NCBI GenBank assembly: GCA_000499405.2 | Contig: HG738138.1 | Coordinates: forward strand, 20,003,753 to 20,067,752 | Length of the DNA stretch: 64,000 nt | Direction of reading: 5' to 3' | From: Onchocerca volvulus | Taxonomy: Eukaryota > Nematoda > Chromadorea > Rhabditida > Onchocercidae | Translations under genes and position numbers: made by a program | The notes under the pieces: model-generated | What the model saw: the letters and a program-made list of their open reading frames with translations, nothing else | Told to the model about the DNA's origin: nothing | The model's database searches: none | In this document: one piece after another, positions 1 through 19,051 of the stretch | Layout of the letters: each line of letters starts with the position of its first letter | Numbering within the stretch: the first letter of the stretch is position 1

Positions 1-378
1 GGATCGTGGTTAGGTTCGGAATATTTAACCAGTAAGCTCAAGGAAGAAAATTTTTCGAAAGAAAGGCAAATCGCGGAAGGGCATGGAAAAAGTATTGAAG
101 ATCACAGTGGTAAAACTTATACAGGACCAAGTGAGCCAGTTCGTTAAGATTTGAAAAGTACTCAATACTAACTTGACCGATACATAACTGAAATCCCAGA
201 CTCCAACCCATATGATTCCCCGTGCATTATTAAAATCTCCCTGAATGGATTTCATTTACTATCGTACTAAATCTGCATGAGTTGAAGTCCATAAAAAGAT
301 GAACAAATTTCCCTTACAGTGATCGACAAGACTATTCAAATTCAGACTAATCGAAGTTCTCCGCGAAAAAAATCCTGA
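1..378 (+). CDS. 3' end of an unrecognised gene (two exons, partial)
   Basis: The frame starting at base 1 is open for 47 codons and reads GSWLGSEYLTSK at its start. It ends at a donor C|GTTAAG (exon 1-142, phase 1). The acceptor CCCTTACAG at 311-319 opens an exon at 320 that continues in the matching phase (LIDKTIQIQTNRSSPRKKS) to a TGA at 376-378. Without the splice, the first frame stops at 145-147. The protein piece is hydrophilic and has no motif I recognise. The rest of the gene lies off the left edge. The exon join rests only on phase and splice signals, so the model is moderate at best. Confidence 0.45.
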
Positions 379-1840
379 CGGAGAATACGTCAATTTAAAT
401 AGGCAAAAAAAAAAACAAACATTCATTGTTCCATAAGAGTCATTATCATGTACAAACATAAATATGAAACGCTGGAAAGTGTTTATGTTTTACAAAAGTG
501 AAACTAGAAAGAGACTAAGATAGTTCACAATGAACAAATACAAAGAAGTAGTCTAGCAAAACACGAAATGGATGTTTTATGAATATAGAAGAGATATGGA
601 AAGTGTTATTCTAAAAATATATTACTCGCCAGTGAGTAAAACAAATAAGCTTTCAAAACTGATGGGGAAATATGGAAAGAAAAAGAGCGAAGTCTGAATT
701 TTATCTAGGGAAAAGATACATGAAAATCTTCACGAACTTTTATACATAAAATCCATGAAGTTTCCAGATAAGAGACTAAAAACAAGCAGGTACTTCACCA
801 GCTTTTTAAAACCGTTTTCGTGGTAATAAATATTACATTTAACCATGCCGATCAGTTAAGACTAAAATTTTGGAAACATCAATATAACACCGGAAAGACT
901 GTCCTACACACCTGCATGATTACTCGAACTTCACCTAATTTCTTTTCATATACGAAGCATTTCAATAATTATTGTCTTTGTTACTGAAAGCAAAAAGACA
1001 ACATATTTGGGTAAAAAATCAAACTGTAACAATGCTGGGAAGTAAGCAATGAAATCAGAGGAGCGAAGCTGAAAATCGTAGATTATAAAAAAGACTCCCA
1101 CAAATACAGATAAATAAGCATGTTCAAAAAAATAAGTAGTACAGAGATGTAAAAATCTTTGGTTCGGATCTACACAGATTTCAGCAATAAGCCTGAAGAT
1201 TTGATCATACCTAAAGAAAGTTTCAAAACATTTCCGTTTCTTCTAAAAATAGAAAGGACAAGAATCTCAAAAAAAGATGCTCTAAAATATCACAAAGAGA
1301 TACATAATCAACCCAGACTCTCATTAAAAAAACATATATTATCGAAATCCGACAAATAGCACAATTCATTCAACAAAGATTTACGCATGCAATTAAGCGA
1401 CTTGTTTAATTAGTTATAAGATAGCAATCACATAAGGCGATTATTACTTTTTGATTGAGGAGCTGTTTGTTCCAGTATTTGACCTGAATTTTCATAAACT
1501 GTAGAGAAAATCATTATAAGAATAATTATTCGAATAATGAGTCTATAAAATATAAGTTTTATGATCATTTCAGATCGATTTCTTCCTCTTGAACAATTGT
1601 TATTATGATATGTGTCATACTGAGAAGAAAAAATTTAAGCTTTTTTTCTGTTATTTGTCACTAAAATTATAATTATTTGAATAAAATATCTGTATCTGTG
1701 ATGAAATCATCTAAGAGAACGAAAATAGTGTCACCAATATTACAAACATAACGTTTTACTATAGAAGCTCTATTATAAAGTCATGATATCGAAATAAAGT
1801 CTGCTATATAAGTCATGATGTGCGGCATTAGAATGAGGTG
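379..1840. other. Intergenic stretch between two convergent genes
   Basis: This lies between the 3' end of the leftmost gene and the 3' end of the B56 gene, so it should hold both 3' UTRs. The plus strand is purine-rich and gives a K/R-rich frame from about 331 to 833 with four stops, and an open stretch at 1159-1359 without an ATG start. Neither has convincing splice context. I see no RNA gene or repeat here. Confidence 0.5.
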
Positions 1841-7835
<5,995 letters not shown>

Positions 7836-8498
7836 CTCTTTTACCTTAAAAAGTTCACTAAAGATGAGTCATCGAGTAATTAAAGTTATTCCCAATCATG
7901 AGGCACTATTAGCATTACAATTCCATTTCAATTAGATACTGAAATCGAAAAAAAAAGAAAAAAGAAAGAAAGAAAGAAAATGTTTCCGATAAAGAAGCAA
8001 TTATTCGATAAATATCACAAAGTTGAGAAATGTGCAAGATATCGCATTAGAAATAAAAAATGTCATTAATAAACAAAATCAGCAGGTACATTGGGGATCC
8101 CAAAAGCGAAGTGCGAAAATTGCAGAATATGTTCTTACTTGATTACTTAATGATCAATTATTGAATGTTCAGGACCAACTTTAGTGCTATTATTGATTTA
8201 TGAAAAAGCATCATGGCTGTCTAATGACTTGTGCCGAAACAGCAAATTACAGGTAAAAAGGATATCAAAAATTAACAAGAAATACAACAATAACATCATG
8301 TCATATATACTATTTCGTTTCTCAGTTTTTTTACGGAAGCTCCGAGACTTATATCTCCAAGTTAAACAGTGAACCTTGATTTATAAGGAGAATAAAATTA
8401 AAATGAGCTAAGATTTGTTGTAAACTATCACAGAGATAATTCAGTTACTGTCTTTTTTTATAAGGTTTTGAGATGATGGAGGAATTTTAATAGCTTAC

Positions 8499-8678
8499 AG
8501 CTCTGCTCTTCTAACTGCTCCCAAGATCTCCCAGATTCTCCAATACGCGAAGTTTTCCTAGTTGACGACATCTCCCGAATAGATGAAGTACACCCTCCCT
8601 CTTCCCTTTTAATTCCCTCGCCCTTCCGAGGGAAAAAGAAAGCGAACAATGCCCCGAGTAATGTGTAAAAAACTTGCA
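8499..8678 (-). other. Possible 5' exon or promoter-proximal exon of the B56 gene
   Basis: This block is clearly richer in G and C than its flanks. On the minus strand it starts with ATG, reads MQVFYTLLGALFAFFFPRKG, and stays open to a good donor T|GTAAGC at 8499/8498. Phase does not allow coding fusion to the B56 start exon, because every nearby acceptor gives an early stop. It may therefore be a 5' UTR exon, an exon of an unseen gene, or a promoter region. No downstream partner exon was found. Confidence 0.3.
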
Positions 8679-8699
8679 TTGCACAGAGACCAATTCTTC

Positions 8700-11600
8700 A
8701 CCACCGAATCTGAGCCCAACTATTGCAACTTAATATCTTTGGTTGCTATCGATTCGTCTCTCGACCATAACATCTAATTTCTGTGCCAAACAGAGACGAA
8801 GTTGAGAGTGAAGTTCGACCTTTACGCTTAATTTGACCTTTCGTTACGCTTAATAACTGCCACTAAATGAATTGTTATTATGATCACAGTTATTAATATT
8901 AATTATTTATGGTGATAATGAATAGCAGTCAGTAATAATAGTTTAATTAACAATAGTTGGTAATAATAATTTTTTATATTCAGAACTATCATATCTATGG
9001 ATAGAATAGCTGAAATTCTGTAGAAGGAACTTTATTCTCGTTATAATCTGAGATATCTGGCATAATCAATACTATGCTTCGTCTGATACAATGAACATCT
9101 TTAATATTTAGTAAAATAATTTTGTGAATTTGTGGGTTTGAGATTTCATAGATTCTTTAATTATGATGAGTGGTAACAACTATGAACAATTCCGGAATGA
9201 TATTTTATTCCTAATTCTGATGACCCAAAGTTAAAGCTTTTAAAATTGATTTGTTTCATACCGCAAATGATTGTTTTTTCACCTCAATTTAGTTTGTAGT
9301 TTGGTATTACATTGATACACTGCGAATCTGTCAAGATTAACCTTTATCAGACGTTGATAAAGAAAGAGAAAATCATTCTCCAAAATCTCTGAATTTCGTC
9401 ATTTCAAGAAGTTTGAACAAATCTAAAGTTAGAGACAAATAATTTAAGAATATCTATTTCTGTGATAGAGTTTATACTTTAATGAAATCGTTAATGCTAA
9501 CAGCATCTGTTTCCTACTTCCAGGTTTTCCTATGATGGAATTTCTCAAAAAATTCATAAGTTCAATTAATTATTCTATCTTAGCATAATTTTAATGCCTG
9601 ATGGACAGTTTGATCAGTTCGCTGAATAACTAGAAAAGAAACAAGCTACTATTTGAAACTTGGGTAATCAATCCTCATTATTTACGGAAAATAAACTTCG
9701 TTACAACAAAAAATATACAGTGGCGCTTCAAAAAAGCTATATAAACTAATGGCAATTATTCAGAAAATAGAATTAAATTATTTATGTTATTTCTTAAATA
9801 ACTTTTTGCATATAAAGCCATCAGCTTCGACTACATACAGAAATAAATTTGATTAAGCATGAAGGATTTGAAATTTTGCATTCTTTTTTTTTAAACAATC
9901 GATAAACAATTTCCAAAGAAATTGCTATCCAGAAATTGAATCAAAATGTCTTGAAGATTCTGTATACTATATCTTCTTCTACATTTGACACGATGGATTC
10001 GGGAAGATTTCATCGTCAACTGTCTAATTACCATTGATTTTCGAATAGATATAATTACTGCAAGAAAATTTCATGGTTGCAGTTTTGAGCAGTTTAAAGT
10101 TATAGAGAAGAATGTCATTTCTACAAAAAAAATGGGTACATTAATTGCCAAATCAAAATTTATCATATAAAATGTTCTTGTAGCTTCAGTAGAAAAATGA
10201 AATGCAATTGTTTGATGACTTTAAACGATTAAATTCATTCTAAAATCTGTGACTATCTTAGATTGTCACTGCCGATTTTAAAAACAATCTGTTCTAAATT
10301 TGTCCGATCGCATATGCCTTAGTTAATCAACTCCAAAATTATTTATATTGCCAGATTCTTTCAAAATCGCAAAAAATTCCAGAATCAAAATAATATCAGC
10401 GCTGGATATCAGAGCTATGAACCTCTTGCTAAATATTCAAATCAACTGAATCTACCAAATAAAGATTAAATGATATGACTGATCAGTAAACAGACATTAA
10501 TCTATGCAGATTATGGTTTTGTATTGGTACAACTAGCAAATAAATTATAATATTGATAGCAAAAAGAAATAAATCAACTATCAGTGATTATTATTTTCTT
10601 AATGCTCAAAAATCTTGCAGAGCACAGTCTTAATATTTCCATAATATTTCCACTGCTATGTCTAAATCCACTGATCTTTCCCAATCTCATGATGAGGTGA
10701 TTTGACTATTACTAAAAAATAGTAGTATTAATTAAGATAGGTATTGATAACATTCGTGGAAATTAATTTGGATACTAAACTGCAAGACAGTCATAGCATG
10801 AAAGACATTAAATATCCTTATCCAGATGCGTTCTAGACAATGCAAAACATTTAATGAGTATTATCTAGCAAAATTTACTATTACTGATCTGATTGAGATG
10901 TATTAAGTACTCTGACTGCTGATATCAAGAATTCCATAAAAGAGTATCATCTTGAGTAATGCAAGGATGCATAAGGATGACAGCAGAAATAAAATTATCA
11001 GGGCTTTTATGATAAATCTCCTAGAATTTTGCAGCAATCTTCCATCAAGCACTTTCTTACTATTGACTGCGAAATTATTAAAAAGTTCCAGTATGAATTT
11101 GCAGATTGAAGATTGTCAGCAAGTTAAATTGCAATAGTCGTCTTTTTTCGCCAAGTATGAGAAAAGAAAGTCCAAAAAATGATTAAAGAAAAGATGAAAT
11201 CTTCAAATTGTCAACTTGTATCAACGATAGGCAAAAACAAGTGACAAACAAATTCATTTGCTATATGCAATGTGAAAATTATTGGAAAATTAATATTTCA
11301 TCGATCGAAAATAAAAAAGTAAGAAAAAATAAAAGTGAAAAACCAAGTCTATGTGGAAAAAGAAAGTGCATTATTTCGCATTTTTCCCGGATCATATTTT
11401 ATGCTGCTGCAGAGTTATCGACATTCGGTCGATTTTCTAAATTAAACATTTTTCTGAATGCTATTAGTGAACGAATTAAGTTTTTAAAAGTTCAAATAGT
11501 TTATTCCAAAATAGTTGAGACAAATTAAAAGCAGCTGCTTGGGAGAGAATTAGAAAATATTACAATAAAATTTTCCGCTTGAGATAAATTTCGTGCACAA

Positions 11601-12000
11601 TGTTATCCTTGATATATGACTGAAGAGATTAAGGATTAAGGATAAGCAAATTAGCTTAGCTTATGATGTATGAAATGAAAATGGAGCCATAGTTTGAAAC
11701 AGTTAATTTTTTTCCGAATATCACTGATAAAGCAATAAATCAACTACAGCATAACTTAGGTATGACATAAAAATATCACAGAACAGTTTATTGGAAATCT
11801 GTAAACAATGAAATTTTAAAAATGAAAAGTGAAACGCAACTAAAAATGGTTCGGTATTATTAATTTTTAATGAATATTTTGCATGTAATATAATCATATT
11901 CCATTCTCTACCCACAGATGATGTTTATTTTATATTATTGCCTCAAACTTATACATACTTAAACATATTAAGCCACAGAATTCCTGAATGAAAGGTTGCA
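8700..12000. other. Gene-poor AT-rich stretch with one long open frame
   Basis: No gene is supported here. The longest open stretch is 11208-11528 on the plus strand (106 codons from a TTG, no ATG start), with a 61-codon open stretch just before it at 10952-11137. Such lengths are only slightly more than chance for this base composition. Both sit next to the Helitron remnant and could be decayed mobile DNA. Confidence 0.4.
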
Positions 12001-12004
12001 GTAA

Positions 12005-12530
12005 TATTGCACTGAAATTTTGACAGAACTTTGCATTCGAATACGTGCATATTTTTATACATGCGTTGCTGCAGCTCAGTCTGGTAAAGTGCAAAAAAAG
12101 AAATGAGAGAGAACATGTTTTTAATGTTGAGGAAAAAATTTGTGGTTTGGTAGGATTGGAGATTGATTCTTGCTATTATGATTCTGCAAGGTCAGCATTA
12201 GATGCGAGGAGCTATTTTGTGTCTTGTATGAGAGATGAATGATGTTAAGAAAGGTTTTATTGATTCATGAAGAGTGATTCGTCATAACAAACAATTATCA
12301 GAGAAAATCTAGCCAAATTAATCGCTGGGTTATTCTTTCCTTTGCCGCTGATAGAAAAGAATACCATTCAAGTGAATATTCAAGTGAATTGTTGAATTGT
12401 TGCTGCTGTTCGTTTATCTGTGAATTGGAGCGTTTTAGTGGTAAACATGTTTGTCGTCCCTTTGAAACTATGTCGTGCCACTTCACCTTTAGTATTTCTT
12501 GTTCAGCAGTCACGCGATTAAAATTTTTTT
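12005..12530 (-). repeat. Inverted copy of the Helitron 3' tail (left arm)
   Basis: Read on the minus strand, this segment follows the plus-strand sequence at about 14775-15367 over its whole length with moderate divergence. Shared landmarks, in the same order, are GAAATACTAAAGGT, CAATTCACAGATAAA, AAGGAAAGAATA, CTCTGATAATTGT, TACCAGACTGAGCT and GTATTCGAATGCAAAG. It lacks the last ~150 bases of the tail with the hairpin and CTAG end. It is either an inverted duplication or the remains of a second element inserted in the opposite orientation. Confidence 0.85.
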
Positions 12531-12563
12531 GCATTCTAGTACAACCCAACTGATGATTATAGT

Positions 12564-14720
12564 TTGAGCGAGCATGTTCTCATCCGCACTATGACTGAAG
12601 TATGTCTTTATTGCAAGGCTCTGAAATTTAATGAAAAAACGAAAGGAATGTGTTGCGCTGCCGGAAAAATTAAACTGCCTCAACTTGAAGAACCGCTAGA
12701 GCCATTAAGAACTTTGCTGGCCGGATATACCACCGAATCAAAGCGTCAAGAAATACAACTCGTATTTCCAAATGACGTCGTTCGGCGCAGAAATCGTAAC
12801 GTTATGACAAAAAAACGATACATGGAACTTGCGGTAAACTGAATCCAAATTCACCATGCATGATAGACGGAAAATGCTGTAAGCGATATCCTCGAGCATT
12901 AATATTCAATACAGTTACAAGAAATGATGGAATCCTTTATACAGAAAATCAGCAGAAGATGGCGGTAAATTAGCAACCACGCAAATGTGGAATGGTGACA
13001 TCGAAGTAGATAACCGGTGAGTTATTCCATATTCGCCTTTGCTATTAAAAGCATACAAAATGCTTATAAACGTTGAATACTATAACTGCATTAAATCGAT
13101 CAAATATTTGTAAGTACGAAAATAAAGGGAGCGACATGGCAGTTTTTGACGTGCAGTCAGAAAGAAGTGATAGGAATGCGATATTACAAATCGATGAAAT
13201 CGTACAGTATCAGGCTAGAAGACATATAAGCAGTAATAAAGCTGTGCTTATAATTGGCGAACAAAATTTTATATCAGTAAGGAATGCCATCACCGAATCA
13301 GTCTGCTGCTGCTTCATTGGATGTAGAATTTCGTCGTAAACAAAACCAAAACACGGCTGATCTTTTGTCATATGTGCAATCAAGTATTCCTAAGCTAACG
13401 TTTGAACAAAAAGGCATTTGCGATCAAAAAAGTGCAAACTCTCAATAATGGGGTTGGAGAAATTGGAGAAATCTTCTTTTTTGATGCGCCAGGAGAAACT
13501 GGTAAAACGTTCCTAATTAGATTGATTTTGGCAGCAATTCGATCCCAAAATGATATAGCCTTAGCTCTTGCATCGTCCGAAATGGCTGCAACATTGCTAT
13601 CAGGTGGATGAACTGCTCATTCCGTTTTGAAATTGCTATTGAGCATGTAATTCATTGAAACTCTCACATGCAACATTTCTAAAACATCCGATATGGGAAA
13701 AGTGTTGCAAAAATGCAAACTTATTGTTTGGGATGAATGTACAATGGGACGAGGCTCTTAATCGATCATTGCAAGATTTGCGTGGAAATATCAGACTATT
13801 TGAGAACGCATTAATATTGCTTGCAGGAGATTTCAGGCGATCATTACCTGCAATTCTTCGATCGATACCAGCGGATGAAATAAATGCTTGCCTGAAATAT
13901 TCTACTTTGCGGCGACACGTAAAGACGTTAAAATTAACTACAATATGCATGTGCAGCGGCAAAACGATCGATTAGCTGGAATATTCTCACATCAATTGCT
14001 GGAAATTGGAAACGGAAAAGTGCCGGTTGATCTGACCACTGGACGAATTTCACTGCCTCATAAATTACAATTTAGTAACGTCAAAAGTTGATTAAAAAAA
14101 TATTTCCCGATATTCAAACTAATTATAAGAATCAAGATTCGCTGAGTGAACGAACTATTCTTGCGGCCAAAAACAAAGACGTCGACAAAATTTAACAATA
14201 TTAACATTCTGACATTCAAAGCGAGACAGTCACATATGAATATGTCGACACTATTGTGGAAGCAGATGAAGCGGTTACGAATCCAGCAGAATTTTTAATT
14301 CACTCGATCTGCCAGAGATGGCATCGCACATACTGCAATGGAAAATTGGCACGTTAATTATCATGTTGTGAATATCAACCAGCCAAAACTTTGCAACAGA
14401 CTGCGGCTTGTAGTGAAAAAAATAACGAGCGATGTCATAGATGCAACAATCTTGACAAGACTTTTAAGGGTGAAGATATCCTTATTCCTCGCATTCCTAT
14501 GATTCCAATGGATATGCTATTTCAGCTTAAGAGATTGTAATTCCCAATTCGATTAACATTTTTATCCACATCAACAAAGCTCAGGGTCAATCTTTAGGAT
14601 TGTGCGGTTCAGATCTAAAGACGGATTGCTTCTCACATGGATAATTATATGTTGCGTTCTAGAGTCAAAAACCAGACAATCACTATATTTACACAGACAA
14701 TGGAACAACAAAAAATATTA
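12564..14720 (+). pseudogene. Decayed Helitron Rep/Pif1-helicase gene
   Basis: This is the remnant of the replicase-helicase that moves Helitron rolling-circle transposons. In order on the plus strand: an N-terminal Cys-rich zinc-finger-like motif (YCKALKF...MCCAAGKIKLPQL, 12600-12690); a piece matching the SPCM..GKC.KRYPR block (about 12845-12890); the Rep tyrosine motif region ending CKYENKGSDMAVF (about 13110-13150); a Pif1 helicase P-loop read as APGETGKT at 13488-13511, where the usual second Gly is Glu; a run IALALASSEMAATLL at 13555-13602; Walker B as WDECTM near 13730; and the helicase C-terminus around SLGLCGSDLKTDCFSHG (14590-14640). Frameshifts and stops break every domain, and much of the Rep nuclease region before the tyrosine motif is missing. 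The element is dead. Confidence 0.9.
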
Positions 14721-14774
14721 AATATCCACAAGTATTGTGAAATTAATATATTAGATGTGGACGAAAACTGAAAG

Positions 14775-15367
14775 ACGTTAAATAACGCCATGACAATAAT
14801 TGTAGACAAGAAATACTAAAGGTCAAGTGGTGCGACATGGTTTCAAAGAGACGACAGACATGTTTGCTACCAAAACGCTTCAATTCACAGATAAATGACA
14901 ATGATCGACGCAGCAACAGCAACAGTTCGGAGTTCCAAGGGTTCCAGTTCGACAGTTCAAAGCGACACAACAGTAGCAATAACCGGACAATTCACTTGAA
15001 TAGTATTCTTCTCTATTAGTGATAAAGGAAAGAATAGTGATTAATTTGCCTGGATCTTCTCTGATAATTGTATGTTACGAAGAAACACTCTTCATCAATC
15101 AATAAAGCATTTCTCAACAGCATTCATCTCTGTCACACAATACATAAAAAACCTCTTCAAACTTATTGCTGACCTATCCTAATCACAATAGCAAGAATCA
15201 GTCTCCAATCGAACCAAACTACAAATCAAATTACAAAGTACCAGTTTTTTTCCCAACATTAAAAATATGCGCTTTCTCTTTTCTTTACCAGACTGAGCTA
15301 CAACAACACATGTATAAAAACATGCGGGTATTCGAATGCAAAGCTGTGTCAAAATTTCAAAGCAATA
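14775..15367 (+). repeat. Helitron 3' untranslated tail (right arm of inverted repeat)
   Basis: This tail follows the helicase remnant and is the partner, in opposite orientation, of 12005-12530. It carries the frame MVSKRRQTCLLPKRFNSQIN at 14837, which also appears on the minus strand of the left arm, so that part may once have been coding. The segment runs on toward the element's 3' end at 15520. Confidence 0.85.
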
Positions 15368-15492
15368 GGTAGGAACTTTTCGATATCTAAGATTTTGAAT
15401 TAATATAGATAAGGCGTGTGTTCAAGAATTTTCGGAGGTTTTTAAGATTTTGAACAAACGAACATTGATGTTTTTATTTAGATAGACTAACT

Positions 15493-15520
15493 ACACGCGA
15501 AGCGTGTCCGGCTCGGCTAG
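15493..15520 (+). mobile_element. Helitron 3' terminus (hairpin plus CTAG)
   Basis: A perfect six-base stem, ACACGC/GCGTGT with a GAA loop (15493-15507), is followed nine bases later by CTAG (15517-15520) and then a T. This is the standard Helitron 3' end: a short GC-rich hairpin, CTRR, and insertion before T. It fixes the right boundary of the element. The following 20 bases are TA/GATA-rich, a common Helitron target type. No matching 5' end (TC after A) was found on the left, which fits a truncated copy. Confidence 0.85.
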
Positions 15521-18500
15521 TATATAGATATATATATATGTGCTGAAAAAGAAGAAAGATATGATCAAAGGAAAGGGGAAATTTGCCGGAAAGAAACGTT
15601 AAGAAAGAATGAAAAAAAAAAAAAAAAAAGGCCATCAAAAAAAGGTAGGATGAAGAATAGATAAAATGAATCAATTTATGGACGTTTTTTAATTAATAAA
15701 TTAATAATGGAATCAAATGTATTGTTATAAATTATTCAAGCATATTACGATGTGGAAAAAGCAATTGATGATACTTTGCTTAAGATAAATTCAAGAATTC
15801 AAGTCCCATAATTTGTTTAGATAAGCTGAAATAAGCTTGCTAAATGATAAGCCAAGAGTAACGGAATTTGGTCCAATCTATTAATGACAAATTAAGTAAA
15901 TAGTAGATTTGAAGTGGTAAACTAATAGTTGTTGATAATTTTAAAATAAATTTGAAATAGCTGGTTGGATTCTTTTGATTCAGAAAACTAGATAAAGCTG
16001 AGCTTACTAATAAAAGATATATATATATATTAGTGGTGTTTTTTCTTGTTTTATATAAAAAGTAAAAAAATATCAGATTTTCACATAACATTCAGGGATT
16101 AAGTTCTCAGAAAGCGCTCCTCGCGACATTTTCGGTTGACATTTAGTAGAAAAGAAGCTAAAGGTTGTGTAAAAACATTGGATTTTTATTCAGTCATTTT
16201 TTAGATGATACGAGAAATGTTCAAATATTTTGAGAATGTTCAGAAGTGCGGACATGGTAAAGATTAATATATATAATTTACAAAAAATTCAGTCTGCAGG
16301 TTAGCATATTCCAGGCTCCATAAGCGCAAATTTTTAATGCTTATGATATTTTTTTTTTTTCAACAAGATAAATCTATAGATTGAATAACTTCAAATCTTC
16401 GTTTTAATTCAAAGAGCCTAAAACTCTAAGTCACCATTACAATTTTTTGTCTTTTCTTCTTATTTTATACTGGAAGATCTCTTCTATTCCAAACTTTACC
16501 AGATAATCAACTGATAAGCTCATCTTTTTTATCCTTTTCATAAGACCAATATATAACCTTGCTTGAGCTGTGATCACTAGATCAGTAAGAGAAATAAACC
16601 TTAGAATAAGTATGAAATTTTCAGTTATGTCACTCTGCCTTTTCCGCATTATAATAAAACAAATTTTTCATCAATTACTACACAATTTTGCTAATTAGAT
16701 TGAAGATCAGAATTTAAAAAGTTAATGAAAATGGAGCTGTTTAAGCAATGCACACTTCTTTATGCGGTAATTAAATAAAAGATCCCATTAAAATTTAAGC
16801 GGCTTTTGGCATCCAACGACATGCCACGATTGATTGGTGGGTCGCTCCATATTTCTACAATTAGTAATTTTCAACGAGATAAATCGGAGCTTCAGTTATT
16901 CGATCTATAGCTAAGCATGATATCTGTAGTGAGAATTATTTTGTTATAGGACTGACTCATTTTATCATTCCGATAAGTAATGCTTCGTTTTTTTGAGAGT
17001 ATCAAAAGGTCTTCTTGGCCAAAATCGTTTGTTTGATTTGGCTACTGAAAATTGCTAGTGCTAAAAGCGAAAAAAAAAAAAAAGAGAAGGTTTTTCTCTT
17101 TTTAAAAGGAAGCCATTAGTTTACACTTATAGGGAGCTTCTATTCATTACTTGGTGTCCGTTAGAATTAATTTTCTCAGAAGTTTTGTTGCGAAATTTCA
17201 GCTAGTAATTGATTTAATTATCAGTAATAAACGTTAACAGGCATAATTGTTAGCAGTTGATTTTTACAGTAATTTATGATTTGACTGGAATCAGAAGTGA
17301 TATTAATAACAAATATCCTGTCGCCATTATGAAATAATTTCAAAGACTGAAGGTTATGGTAAATTATTTATTGATCTTTTGTGAAATCAACAGTTTGATA
17401 ATAAAAATTTTTCCACAACTGTGATCATACTATCCTGTTACGCCTGTCATGCAACAGTAAACTGAACCAATGCTATCAAGGCAAGGCTATCTCTCTAATG
17501 AAACAGATAGATAACCCTGATTGATTTAGCGATGGAACATTCCAGATCAAATCAGACCGGATGACGAACGCATTCGATCATATTTCAATGCAAAAAGCAA
17601 GTGCAACAGAAGCAGAAATCAACTCCATCTCGTGGTTTGCAACAATTGTTCCATCAGATGTGATCACTTTTGTTCCATCCCTGCCAGATCTTTCTTTCAC
17701 TCTTCATTGTCGTCGTTTCCATGTGTTCTGTTTTGTTGGTTGCAATAGTTTTTTCAACGCGTTCGCAAATTTTATCGATTGCCAATTTTACAACGATATG
17801 AAATGGTTCTTAGCATAAATAAGTTCCGATTTTCATTCTCAGATATTCTGTTAAATTTAAATTCAATTCTCTCTTCGATGATCTTTTCCTGGAGTTCGTT
17901 AACGGGACTGTCACGGATAAGCACAATTGATTGATCCCATGCAACAAACATCCTTGGTGTTACTAAAATGCTCGTGATGTTAACTTTAGCTTATCTGTAT
18001 AAATAAATTTTTTTTTTTATTACTCGCACAAAGTTCTCATATTTAGTGCGAACTTTAGTCACTCCTTTTTTTTTCACTTTTTTTCGTAAATTTTTACTGT
18101 CAAAATATGTGAGTGCCTCAAATCTTTGACGAAGGTCATTTCTAAATGGCAAAATGTCTCACTTACTTATCAATCAAACTTAGTTTGGATCCTTTATGAA
18201 GTGTCTATATTGCTCATTTAAAGGAAACGACAGGAGAAGAGTGATGGCAAGTTGTTAGAACTTTTTAATTCGTGGACTATTCGGGAGAATGATAAAGTTG
18301 GGATTGATTAAGAGAAAAGAGGATAATGAAAATAGACACTGTGCTGAGGTTGATTTCAGCTCTTCAAATTATATTCGACAAAAAAAAAAAAACATTAAAT
18401 CCATAAAATCTATTGTTGCCAAAAATCTAAATCTTAAAATTCAGTTGTTAAAAAATCTGGTTATTCACTGAATGAAATGACACGAAGTTAGAAGTTTTGA

Positions 18501-19051
18501 ATATAGTTAATAAAACCAAAAATACTAGTATCATTTTCCGGAATCTTATTATCGCTTACACCAAAGATTTTGGAGTTTCAAGAATCATTTTAATATTAGT
18601 GAAAACTCGAATTGAAAGAAATTATTTAATGGAATCAAAATATTTTTCTGTAATCTGATCTTAATCAAACTTTGAGTTGTTAGAGATTTCTCCAAAATTC
18701 AAAGCTACTACTGACAATTTTCAGATATTGAAACTCGATTTATTTTCACATTTAAATTATCAAATTATAAAATGGATCCTTCATAAATGATTTTTAATCA
18801 AACATGTAACATTTTTATTGTACTTTTGGCAGCGAGGACAAATTGATAGAGTTATTAAATTTTTTATAGTTCTTAACTTTTTGAATTTTTATAACTTAAA
18901 TACGCGTTTCTCTAGATTTGTTTAAAAAAACGAGTGATATTGTCAATAAGTTACTGCTGCAATTACCATGCTTTAATATTACTACATTTATTTATTAGTT
19001 TTCTTTGATGTCCCTTAATCGGTTAGAAACTAAAGTAGATTTCATCTACAG
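15521..19051. other. AT-rich stretch without a supported gene
   Basis: I see no gene that I can defend. A 70-codon minus-strand frame with a real ATG lies at 16437-16649. A GC-richer patch at 17460-17830 has coding-like frames on both strands but no consistent splice signals. The final bases, TTTCATCTACAG at 19040-19051, form the splice acceptor in front of the GST start codon. Confidence 0.5.

Noticed and set aside
331..833. Plus-strand frame with four stops, K/R-rich and coding-like
   Set aside because: The strand is purine-rich, which alone gives K/R/E-rich frames; it has no splice support and overlaps a better supported exon end in another frame.
13636..13962. 108-codon minus-strand open frame
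   Set aside because: It is antisense to the recognisable Helitron helicase text on the plus strand.
17460..17830. GC-richer patch with coding-like frames on both strands
   Set aside because: No frame has matching splice sites or recognisable motifs; kept only as a note in the intergenic entry.
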